From Drosophila persimilis (Eukaryota > Arthropoda > Insecta > Diptera > Drosophilidae), in NCBI RefSeq assembly GCF_003286085.1, contig NW_020825343.1, forward strand, positions 1,178,001 to 1,242,000: a stretch of 64,000 nt of DNA. The letters run 5' to 3'. Of this stretch, positions 35,443 to 44,022 are shown piece after piece. The position numbers and the translations under genes are program-made. How positions within the stretch are numbered: position 1 is the first letter of the stretch; each line of letters starts with the position of its first letter. A model generated the notes under the pieces. The model saw only the letters and a list, made by a program, of their open reading frames with translations. It was not told the origin of the DNA and ran no database searches.

Positions 35443-35969
35443 GTTTTCATCACAATGGCAATCGACACCACAATCAGAAACAGAGCCAGGAGCAGCATCA
35501 TCAAAGCCCGAACTCGAGTTATCTAAAAAGGTGGTTCAACTGGATTAATTGGCTGCCCGTAGTCGCTTTCTTTTCGATTATAGAGCAAGTGATGAAATAT
35601 TGTCAGCGCTGGCTGTGTTGTCAGTTTGTTCTACCGCTGCTACTCGAACTACTCCACGTTGCAGTCAAATATTCGAGAATTGTAATCCCAATCGTGGCAA
35701 AATTGTCTCTGCGAACATTGTTTTTTCTGGCCAAGGGCCTTGTGACCACACTGGTCCAATGGCTGGTCCAATTTCTGTCTAGTCGCTCCATTGTGGAGAA
35801 TCTTGTGATTTTCGGCCACCTGTTGCAGATTCTAATTCTGGGATACTGGATGGGAATATTGCCCTTGTTTGGGTGGAGCATACTACGCTTCATTCACATT
35901 GCATTGATCATAGCTCTTATCGCTGTAAAGCTGTTTCTGAATATCCTTCTTTATATGACTGGATTTTAA
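35441..35969 (+). CDS. Small polytopic membrane protein, apparent frameshift (about 175 aa)
   Basis: I do not recognise the family. A hydrophobic frame is open from 35442 to the TAA at 35967-35969; its first ATG is 35592 (125 aa). Its upstream part already reads like protein (WFNWINWLPVVAFFSIIEQ), so the start should lie earlier. ATG 35441 opens another frame with protein-like sequence (SETEPGAASSKPELELSKK) that joins if one base of the A5 run at 35525-35529 is skipped. I see three or four hydrophobic segments (FVLPLLLELLHVAV; LFFLAKGLVTTLV; HLLQILILGYWMGIL; ALIIALIAVKLFLNILL). AATAAA overlaps the stop (35968-35973). A sequencing or assembly error, a pseudogene, or true frameshifting are all possible. 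Confidence 0.6.
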
Positions 35970-36081
35970 TAAAATTTTGTTTAAGATCTAGTAAGATTCG
36001 AAATTTATTTAGTGGTAATTGTTGTTAATCATTTTTGTTTAAAACTTATTTTGTAAGCAATCCAATCAGACGATATATTTT

Positions 36082-36104
36082 TATCGATAAGTCCACTATC
36101 GATA
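36082..36104. promoter_or_regulatory. Paired DRE elements
   Basis: Two perfect TATCGATA sites, at 36082-36089 and 36097-36104, followed by a TATA-like GCTATAAAAAAG at about 36141-36152. They suggest a start of transcription near 36,170. The product could be the Smr-domain gene (through a 5' UTR intron, donor GTGAGC at 36217 and acceptor CACATTCAG ending at 36750) or a separate RNA. Confidence 0.5.
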
Positions 36105-36169
36105 TCCTGTGACGAAAAAATGAGACGTAATTATGAATGGGCTATAAAAAAGGGTATGGACAACAGGCA

Positions 36170-36300
36170 AAAATAGCCAAGGCAAATTGCCAGGTTCGTA
36201 CGACCTCACCTCGCGGGTGAGCACAACATACCTTGAAGACAAAATCGGCAAGGTATATTGGGTAAATGTGGTGAATGTCACCTTGCATGCGTTGCATTTT
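36170..36300 (+). ncRNA. Candidate structured RNA (hairpin cluster)
   Basis: Five hairpin-forming inverted repeats lie almost end to end: GGCAAATTGCC (36181-36191), AGGTTCGTACGACCT (36192-36206), CTCACC-TCGCG-GGTGAG (36205-36221), ATACCTTG-13 nt-CAAGGTAT (36228-36256), and GGTGA-ATG-TCACC (36270-36282). TTTT follows at 36297. TAGCCAAGG and GGTTCGTAC resemble RNA polymerase III A and B boxes, but their spacing is too short for a normal tRNA. I do not recognise a known RNA. The same stretch could be 5' UTR or part of a decayed element. Confidence 0.3.
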
Positions 36301-36787
36301 CTGGGCTATGTTGCCTATTGTCCATACCTTCTTTTCCCTTCCATTATTTCGTTTCTTACAATGATTTAAGTTTTAAGTGTAATTACTATAAAGTGTCTAA
36401 TCGATGGCCATTTATAAATGATGATTTATATATGTCATTGATGCAGTGGTGTTGTTAATGCGATGCAGCGCAAAAAGCACTTTGATGCTTCAAAGACGTA
36501 TTATTTAGTTTATGTACACAAAACACAACACACGACAAAAAGGGACGCATCTGAAACTCGAACCCAAGGAATTCGCATGTGTTAGCAGTAAATAACCAGC
36601 TAAAGAACGGCCCCCAAGTTTGTGCAACAGCTTGGGTCGAGGATCGAGTGGATTGGCAGTTTCCATAGTATTGGTGAGTCCGGTCCGCGATAAGGGAACG
36701 GAGCAGAGCAGTCGAGATTACTGCGTATTACGTTTCACTTACACATTCAGAGAGAGCAACAGTTGCGCAACAACAACAACAAATAGA

Positions 36788-39700
36788 ATGTCAGCGGCGC
36801 GAAATGCTGCTGAGCCAGCGGAATTGGCGGTCTTGCTCAACAACGAGCTGAGCGTCAGCCAGCCCAACGTCAACAGCAGAGGTAACGGCAATGGCAACGG
36901 CAGAACCAACATCGCCATGTACACTCCGAGGAAATTCGTTGGCCCAGCCGCAACCAGCAGCTTCAAAATGTATCCCAGCAGCTTCGAAATGTATCCCAGC
37001 AGCGCCAACAACAAAGACAAACAGTTCAATGCCATTTGCATGAAGGCCCAAGCTGGCCAAAAACTGATGATCATCATGCGCGGGCCATCGGGCAGCGGTA
37101 AGTCCACGCTGGCTGAATCTGTAATACGCCAAAGCGGTCTGCTGGAGCAAAACGACATGCTGGACTTCGTCTATAGCACAGATGATTACTTCAACAGGCG
37201 TGTCTATAAGTTTGATAGAACTCTGCTGACGACCGCCCATAACTGGAACAAGGAGAGGGTACAAAAAAAAGCCTCTATGGGCTGGAGTCCCATCATAGTC
37301 GACAACACCAACATAACGGTGTGGGAAATGCTGCCTTATGTCAAGATTGCCGTACAGTATGGCTACCTGGTGGAGCTGCTGGAGCCTCAAACAGACTGGT
37401 CAAAGTCGGCCAGCAAGCTGGCACAAAAGAACATACATAAGGTGCCCCGGGAGAACATTCAGCGCATGCTGGAGCGCTACGAGAAGACAAGTGTGCCGGA
37501 ACTAATCAAGGTAAAAGCAAGAATCAAGTGCAAGTCTAAGGTTTTCCCTATTCTCAAGGTATTCTCTCTCTCTTTCTCTCTTCTCAGTTGCTGAAGGAAA
37601 CCAAATACACAGTAAAGTTGCCACAGCTACGACAACACCCGCCACTGCCGGCCGTGCCCACGATAGTTACGCTGCCAGAGAACGACAATCCTGATAGTCT
37701 ATCCCCAAACGGTTTCAAGCTGAATGTCAATGCCTGCAGTTGGGTGCCCCACGAACAAGGTGCTCCCAAATATTGGTCGCAATCGGGCGGTGAGCAGCCC
37801 CCATCAGCCCCCAGACTAGATCCAGTTGCTGTTGGGACTGGTTCGTACGAGAATGCGCTTATAGATCTGCTGCGCGATGACCCGGCCGAAAAGGCCCCAC
37901 CGAAGGCTGGTTCCAATGAACAAACCACTTTCGAGCGCCACTGTCTTAATTGTCCCAACGAGCCCTCAAATTTCGTTTTGCTGCGTCAAATGTATCCGAA
38001 CAAGCGGCTGACAGGCCTCTGGGATCTCTACGTGAAGTGCAAAACGAATGTGGATTGGGCCGTGGACATACTAATCAAAGAGGATGAGCTGAATGCCGGC
38101 TCGGAATCGGACCTTGACGCGTCCATGTTGCCAGAGGAGTCGGCACAATTCCAATGCGATTGTGGCAGAGCTGATAAAAAGGGGGAAGCTTCTCCACCCC
38201 CACGTTCACCATCGCCAACGGTCTTGGGGGCCAAGTATATGCCCAAGCCCCAACGCCAGAGCCGTAACAAACGCTTCTCGGCACCGCCAAACAAGGAGCT
38301 GCAGTTGCAAGTTGAGAACTTCTTTGTACTAGGTTTGAGATGCTTCGAATGGGAACCATTGCCCTCAAGCTCATGGATTTGATTTGTGTTTTAGGTGATG
38401 AACAATACTCGGATCACACCCGAAGGATACGCGACATACGCAATGGTATACTCGATCAGCCGATGATTGTGCAGCCCACAGAAGTCGTAGAAGCGGAGGA
38501 GGAGGAGGATCCCGACGACAATATTCTGGAGGAAATGGATTTGGGGGATACTCTGGTCCAGCAACTGCGCACTCTGTTCCATACAGATGGGGAGATGATG
38601 CCGCCGGAGCTGCCCGCCACCAAAGTGTTTGTGCCACGGCAATTGCTTAAGCAATTGTACATGCTGTGGCTGGAGGGCGTCTATAATCAGCTGGAGGAGC
38701 AGCGCCAGAGAACGTTGCGCGACGATGAACAATTCGCCCGCCTACTGAAGCATCCCGAATATGCCGAGTGCAGCGAGTCGCCCAGGAACGTGAACGAGTT
38801 GCTCGACATGGAGCTGGCCTGGAGCATTTACAACAGCGAGCAACAGGCCGCCAAGCAGGCGTCCGAGATGGCCGCCCGTCATCAGCCCAACGACATTGCC
38901 ACCCATTTGACAAAAATGAAGCTGTGCGAGAAGTTCCCGAATATACCCAACGAAACGGTGCTCGAGATATTCTCGGCCACCGGCAGCAACTATGGCAAGA
39001 CCGTGGAGGTGCTCGACAGTGATGTCCAGAGTTCTCTCAACGAGGCGGAGCTTTATGATAAGGCGTTGCGCGAGAGCGAGAAGGTATACCATTCAAATAT
39101 GCTCAGTCTCTGCCTCACTTTAAACCACTTTTTCTGTTTAGGTCGCACTGCAGGAGCAACAGCAACAGCAACAGCAGAAGTTACAGCAAACCGTCAAAGG
39201 CAGCGAGAATAGTGCTGCAAGCCAAGGCCAGCGGTGTGTCTCGACAGCGTCGTCGAGCAGCCGCTCGCCGCAGTTGCACGAGGAGGCAAAGTGTGCCGCT
39301 CTGCGTGACTTTGAGGAGACCCGCAATCTGGCCGCCCACCATGCCCAGCTAAAGGCCGAATGCTATCTGAAGGCCAACCAGGCTGTGCAGAAGGGCAACG
39401 GCAATGTGGCGCTGTACTATTCGCAGATAGCCAATCTGCACAAGACAAAGATCGATGTGTTCAACCATCGGGCTGCCACCTGCATTATGGAAGTGCACAA
39501 GCACACCCAGAACAATCCGGATCTGCTGGACCTACACTATCTGCACACTGTGGAGGCCATCAGCTGTCTGGATCTCTTCCTCGATCGCCACATAACCAAG
39601 CTGCGCAAGAGTACGCGTGTGTACAAGCATGTGTTCATCATTACAGGACGGGGACTGCACAGCGCCAATGGAGTGTCCACCATAAAGAACAAGGTCAAGT

Positions 39701-39859
39701 GCAGGTTGGGAGAAAGGCGTTTACGGTGAGTCTTCAGAGGATAAATTTATGAGGGATCGCTTATCGCTTGCATTTTATCACTCCAGCTGGCAGGAGGTCA
39801 ACCCGGGACTTTTGCGTGTGAAAGTGTTTTCTGCTTCGCGTCACTCGGATAACTTTTGA
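36788..39859 (+). CDS. N4BP2-like protein: P-loop kinase, CUE-like, DUF1771 and Smr domains (937 aa, 5 exons)
   Basis: Exons: 36788-37510, 37588-38332, 38395-39083, 39142-39725 and 39787-39859. Introns are 77, 62, 58 and 61 nt, with GT...AG at each. Domains: an N-terminal polynucleotide-kinase-like P-loop domain (Walker A GPSGSGKST at 99-107, then STDDYF and IIVDNTNI); a CUE-like helix set near 372-405 (LRQMYPNKRLTGLWDLY); a second near 665-705 (CEKFPNIPNETVLEIFSATG); a poly-Gln stretch at about 724-732; DUF1771 from about 765; and an Smr domain from about 846 (LLDLHYLHTVEA...ITGRGLHS). This order matches animal NEDD4-binding protein 2, whose Smr domain has nicking nuclease activity and which is linked to ubiquitin binding and mRNA surveillance. 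ATG 36788 follows a CAACAACAACAACAAATAGA leader. D. melanogaster CG7139 may be the orthologue (from memory, unverified). Confidence 0.9.
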
Positions 39860-40569
39860 TCAACGTCCATCAACGGTACAGGACAGGTCGGAAGAGCAGC
39901 AGCAGCGTCAGCTATCCGGGTTCTGTAATTGCCCTTTGTATTGATTCTTACAAAATTCATAGTCAGCCCATTCTGTTCGCTGTGTTTTTCTTTTAATTTT
40001 AAGCATGTTCCTCATGCCGCTGCCAAAAGAGACATTCCAGTTTATTTTTGAACGATGCATGCTTGCAACGTACCTTCAATTTCTTTAAAACTTACTTATT
40101 TTTCTTATCATCGAAGATTCGTATGAAACACGAATCGGGGGAATGGAATGGAGTCGATAAAACAGGTGCTATATTCGCATAGCCTACAAATTAACTCAAG
40201 TATCTATCAAGGATATATAACTATATATTTTTGTACTACTGCACAAGTTATTATATTAGAATACATAAGAGTATAGTCTTAAGTGTAGCCGTAAGCAAAA
40301 AAAAACTACAATTAAATATTTTTGTTATGCTCTGCAACTTTTCCACAATTAATCCAAGAGTCCCGTGTTAAGTCCTTGGGCAACGCAGGTATTCATAAAA
40401 GCCATTCCGAGTATGATTGGTGATATTTCTGCAGGTACTGGCACTAGCAGGTACCAGGTACATAGCCTCCTACCTACTGGGAACGGAACATCTGGTCACT
40501 GTAGAAAACCCCATCGCAGAGTGGAAACCAAAGTTTTTGTTGAATGTTTGAAACATGGAAAGACGATGT
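39860..40569. other. 3' UTR and intergenic spacer
   Basis: Follows the Smr gene. AT-rich sequence with ATTAAATA near 40312 may hold its polyadenylation site. The right end runs into the 3' UTR of the convergent minus-strand gene, whose AATAAA is at 40575-40570. I see no other gene. Confidence 0.5.
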
Positions 40570-40740
40570 TTTATTTAAGACTACAAAAAGTAAGATTCCT
40601 GGTCTGTAAAATTTAAAATCAGTTCATTGTTTTCAGATACACATGCAGTGTGTACACAAAGCGAATGATTCGTATTCGGTACTTAGTCTAGAACTTGGTC
40701 GATGGCAGTCTAAGAAGTGCTCCTATGGCTTTGGTTGGGT

Positions 40741-41379
40741 CTAGCAGTAGCTTGGTGACGCCTTGCGCGGAGAGGTTGTTGGCGATGGCGACTTGGCAGC
40801 AGCCACTCCTGCTCCCGGCGACTGGTTCTCCTTGCCGGTGGTGGTCTGTACGCGATTGCCGATGGCCACCAGTTCCATGAGATTTGCCCGCACGCGCTTG
40901 GGCGTGAAACGCGAGGAGCCTGGGCTGTTGTTGGGTTTTTCGCGTGGCGGTGTGTTAAGGAACACGCCCTCGAAGATCGTCTCCAAGCTGTTGCTGCGAC
41001 TCAGGGCCGTCTTAGTGTCTTCGGCGTCGCTGGGCGGAGTGATTTGTGCGTTGATTTCATGCAGGGCCACAAAGTCGGGATGGTTTTGGCAGGCGGGCTC
41101 CTCTGGATGATGCTGCTTCGGAGTTTCAATGTCCGAGATGTTCAGGTCATCGATGGGTGATGGCGTGCGTCCATGCGGCGAGAAGGCGCGTATCTCAAAG
41201 GCCGGCAATTCGTCGCAATTGCTCGGCTCCTTCACGCCCCCCAGATCATGCTCGAATGCCAGCGACAGGTCACTCTCGCTGTCCACCGACGACAGCGAGC
41301 ACTGCAGGCGAAAGGAGCTGTTATGCTGCTGCTCGATGATGCCACACATGTGTGTATTTACCGAATCCGATGAGTCCAT
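40741..41379 (-). CDS. Ser/Thr-Pro-rich protein with KEN and D-box motifs (212 aa)
   Basis: I do not recognise the family. ATG 41379 is the first in frame; the frame is open about 84 nt further upstream to a TAG without another ATG, so a 5' exon is possible. The protein looks disordered and acidic to neutral. It carries about a dozen minimal Cdk sites (S/T-P at, for example, 67, 72, 74, 86, 114, 143, 152, 159, 187, 197, 203 and 208), a KEN box (TGKENQ, KEN at 183-185) and a D-box-like RANL (164-167) in FTPKRVRANLMEL. The segment SNSLETIFEGVFLNTPP (130-146) looks like a conserved short motif. Together these suggest a Cdk substrate degraded by APC/C, so a cell-cycle role is inferred. The polyadenylation signal is at 40575-40570. 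Confidence 0.75.
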   Translation of the reverse strand: MDSSDSVNTHMCGIIEQQHNSSFRLQCSLSSVDSESDLSLAFEHDLGGVKEPSNCDELPAFEIRAFSPHGRTPSPIDDLNISDIETPKQHHPEEPACQNHPDFVALHEINAQITPPSDAEDTKTALSRSNSLETIFEGVFLNTPPREKPNNSPGSSRFTPKRVRANLMELVAIGNRVQTTTGKENQSPGAGVAAAKSPSPTTSPRKASPSYC

Positions 41380-41614
41380 GTTGTGGCTCGAGTCCTTCGT
41401 CTGTCCTGTATTTATATGCGACGCCTGCAAGGCCAATGCTTCTGCCTGCTCTGGACTGCAGAAAGATTTCGCGGAAATCTAGGCTAGCAGGTAATCTGTA
41501 CGCTGTTCTTTGGTTGCCGCTCCGGTCGGCCGGTTTGTTTACGATAAATATATTTTTGATTAACAAGTTACATTTTAAACCCAGCAAATATCGAAATGAG
41601 AGGTGTCAAATATA

Positions 41615-41640
41615 TCATATCATATATCGATATATATCGA
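41615..41640. promoter_or_regulatory. Paired ATCGAT motifs upstream of the KEN-box gene
   Basis: CATATATCGATATATATCGATT carries two ATCGAT cores resembling DREs, about 240-260 bp upstream of ATG 41379. They may belong to its promoter. Confidence 0.3.
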
Positions 41641-41692
41641 TTGAGGTATACAATGAACTGAACCACCAAACGCAATTATGAGCTTGAACTAA

Positions 41693-42010
41693 TTAACCCT
41701 TCATGGACCAATGCGTGTTTAAATACTCAAGAGGAGATCGTGCGATCGTTTTATAAAGTTCCGGGTGTCCTTTATGCACTAGAAAATAATTAAAAGCGAT
41801 ATGCTTACACGCCGGCCACATTGGTATTTAAATACCAAACGGATTTTTGTGTTGCTATATGGCAAAACTTAAACTGGAGCAACAACCAGATGAATATTAT
41901 AATAATATTTTGTCAGTGGTATTTAAATACACAAGCTATTTATCAGATATTCGCAAAATTAAACATTTGTTATTGTCTCTATGAGAGGAGGAGCGACCGT
42001 AATGGGTTAA
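41693..42010. mobile_element. Candidate piggyBac-like MITE, 310 bp, TTAA target sites
   Basis: TTAA at 41693-41696 is followed by CCCTTCATGGACC. At the other end, GCGACCGTAATGGG is followed by TTAA (42007-42010). The ends are imperfect inverted repeats (CCCTTCATGGACC against CCCATTACGGTCG) flanked by TTAA, as expected for piggyBac insertions. The interior is AT-rich and noncoding. It contains an 18 bp palindrome TTGGTATTTAAATACCAA (41821-41838) and a related GGTATTTAAATACAC near 41919. Confidence 0.45.
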
Positions 42011-42163
42011 TGATTCGGTTTCAGAAAGTGTGCGCCAAAAATAAAAAAAACACTACCATTCTCTCATAGTTATTGTTTTTCAATATGGCTTAACTGATTG
42101 CAGCGATTAGGATGCCTTTCAAGCTTATACTGTGGTAGAGTTTAGTTACTTTATTAAACGAAT

Positions 42164-42541
42164 ATGTTTCGCTTAGACGTTGTTTACATTGCCGCTGCCG
42201 GCTCGCGACTTGTCCGAAGTTCTGAACGTAGGTGATCGCTACGAGCTGACACAGCTCTTCACTGTGAAACCTACAAGCGCTTGGACGCAACAATGTACAC
42301 TGTGCCGCAGTCCCTTCTGCTGCGTGGGCACCTGTGTGTTGTCCGGTCCGACAAGTCCGTGAAGTGGGAGCCAACACATGGACAATGGCCGAAAGACTGG
42401 AGGCCATCAAGGTACGGCGGTAATCGAACAAAATTTAAGTGAGATAAACATTTGAATGTTTCAGGACAGCCCCGCGCAATTGAACCTAGTGAATCCGGAT
42501 CTAACCAGGTCACTGATAGAAAAGGACGTGGTGAGTCGCTA
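42164..42541 (+). pseudogene. Uncertain spliced gene fragment
   Basis: An exon ending AGACTGGAGGCCATCAAG (about 42411) is followed by GTACGG. A 53 nt intron ends TGTTTCAG, and a second exon begins GACAGCCCC. Joined, they read MAERLEAIKDSPAQLNLVNP..., with DLTRSLIEKDVV next, from ATG 42385. The frame stops soon after, unless the strong donor GTG/GTGAGT at about 42531 is used. Protein-like sequence upstream (42164-42360) lies in other frames. No further exon is found before 43,000. It is either the 5' end of a gene I cannot complete, or a relic truncated near the MITE. Confidence 0.3.
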
Positions 42542-42559
42542 GTACCATCTTTGGGAGGG

Positions 42560-43800
42560 TTTTTTTTTTCCGATATTCCTGTAAAGAGCTTGCCGTGATC
42601 CAGCCAGCAGCAAAAACTTTCTAATGGTGCAGGTATATAGTCAATTTTAGAGCGGCGCGGCTGTTGTTGTTTTACTTCGACAGATACATTTGTAAGAAGC
42701 TAAACATAACTGAACACAAATAAGAGAACTCCTCTCCTGAGATCTGTCGTTTTTTCAGGCTCTGAAATGAACCTTCATCATCTAATATAAATCATACAAA
42801 ATTTGGAAAAATTCTATGCCACAAGATTTACCATCTCTACCCGAAATACAATAGTCAATATTTTTCATAACTTTTATTTGAATCTGTCTTTTGTTGGTTG
42901 TTTGGTTTCTGTTTTTTGTTTATGCTTAGTTTGGTTTTGCTCGTTAAACAATTTAATTAGTGAAATTATCGTACATCGTCGTTAAAAGTCATAAATTGTG
43001 GTGTATACGATGTGTATAGTATGTACTTTAGATTAGTTTATTTAAGTTTAGTTTAGTTTATACATCGATTTATAGATCTCGTCGGCTAACTCTGTTGCAT
43101 TCTGCCAAGTGCAATGAAACATTTATTTATGTATGTATATTTATTATAATTATTATGTATTTATAATTCTCGAATGTGCTAGCTTTTAGCTGCCCATCGA
43201 AACGCAATTGTTGCTGTCTGTCAAAAAAAAAAAACACACATTTAAAATTAACGGTTATATTATATTATATTATGTAACAAATAGTTTAAAGCGTATTCAA
43301 AGTATACATTAAGTACAATAGTTTAGTTCTTTGGTTTACATTTGCCTACAATTACAATTAAATACAAATCGTTAAAGTAATCGCCTAGAAAAAAAACACA
43401 TTTCGTTTCATAGAAGTTGGTTTTTTTTTTCTTCTGTTTCGTTTATGTAATTAATTTATGTTGAGCGCATATTTAATTTTACTAACACTTTTCTTTGGGT
43501 TTTCTGTAGTATGCATAGAGTGAAACACGAAGTTTTTTGCCACAATCCTGTGCCTAAACATTTAATTTAATTTTATTAAATTCAATTTCATGTTTGTTCT
43601 CTTGTGTGGAACGATATATGTATGTATGTATGCATGTATTATACGAGTACACGTATGTATGTATGTATGTTTTTTTTTCTTCGATTTCATTGCATAATTT
43701 TGATGTGGGACTTGCTTGTGGCCAGTTGCCCCTTCGCATGAGTATCTAACGGGTTTAAATCTATACGCCAAATACAGTTTTACTCGCGCCTCGAAAGATC
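42560..43800. other. AT-rich spacer, probably the Oct-TyrR 3' UTR region
   Basis: AT-rich noncoding sequence with poly-T and poly-A runs, TATG repeats (43616-43672) and many ATTTA motifs. Its right part lies just downstream of the minus-strand Oct-TyrR stop and is probably 3' UTR. I see no other gene. Confidence 0.5.
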
Positions 43801-43985
43801 AGAGAGACATAAAGAGAGTCAGTGGCCCCTGAATGCCAAAGAAAGGAAACCAAATATGTGCTCAGATTTTCTGTGATCAATCGATGTGGGTATCTCCTTG
43901 CCAATGCTTTTGTTGCCAGCCAGTTCTCTTTCTTTCACTCTCTCTACTTTAAGTTTGGCACAAACTCTGAGTAATGCTCTACCTC

Positions 43986-44012
43986 TCCGTTCCGTTCCGT
44001 TCCGTTCCGTCC
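43986..44012. repeat. (CCGTT)n pentamer repeat
   Basis: Five CCGTT/CCGTC units, within 40 nt downstream of the Oct-TyrR stop codon and so probably in its 3' UTR. Confidence 0.8.
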
Positions 44013-44022
44013 AGTCCGCTCC

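Noticed and set aside
36187-36369. 60-codon hydrophobic plus-strand frame
   Set aside because: No ATG start (TTG only), a stop just upstream, and it coincides with the hairpin cluster; no homologue recognised.
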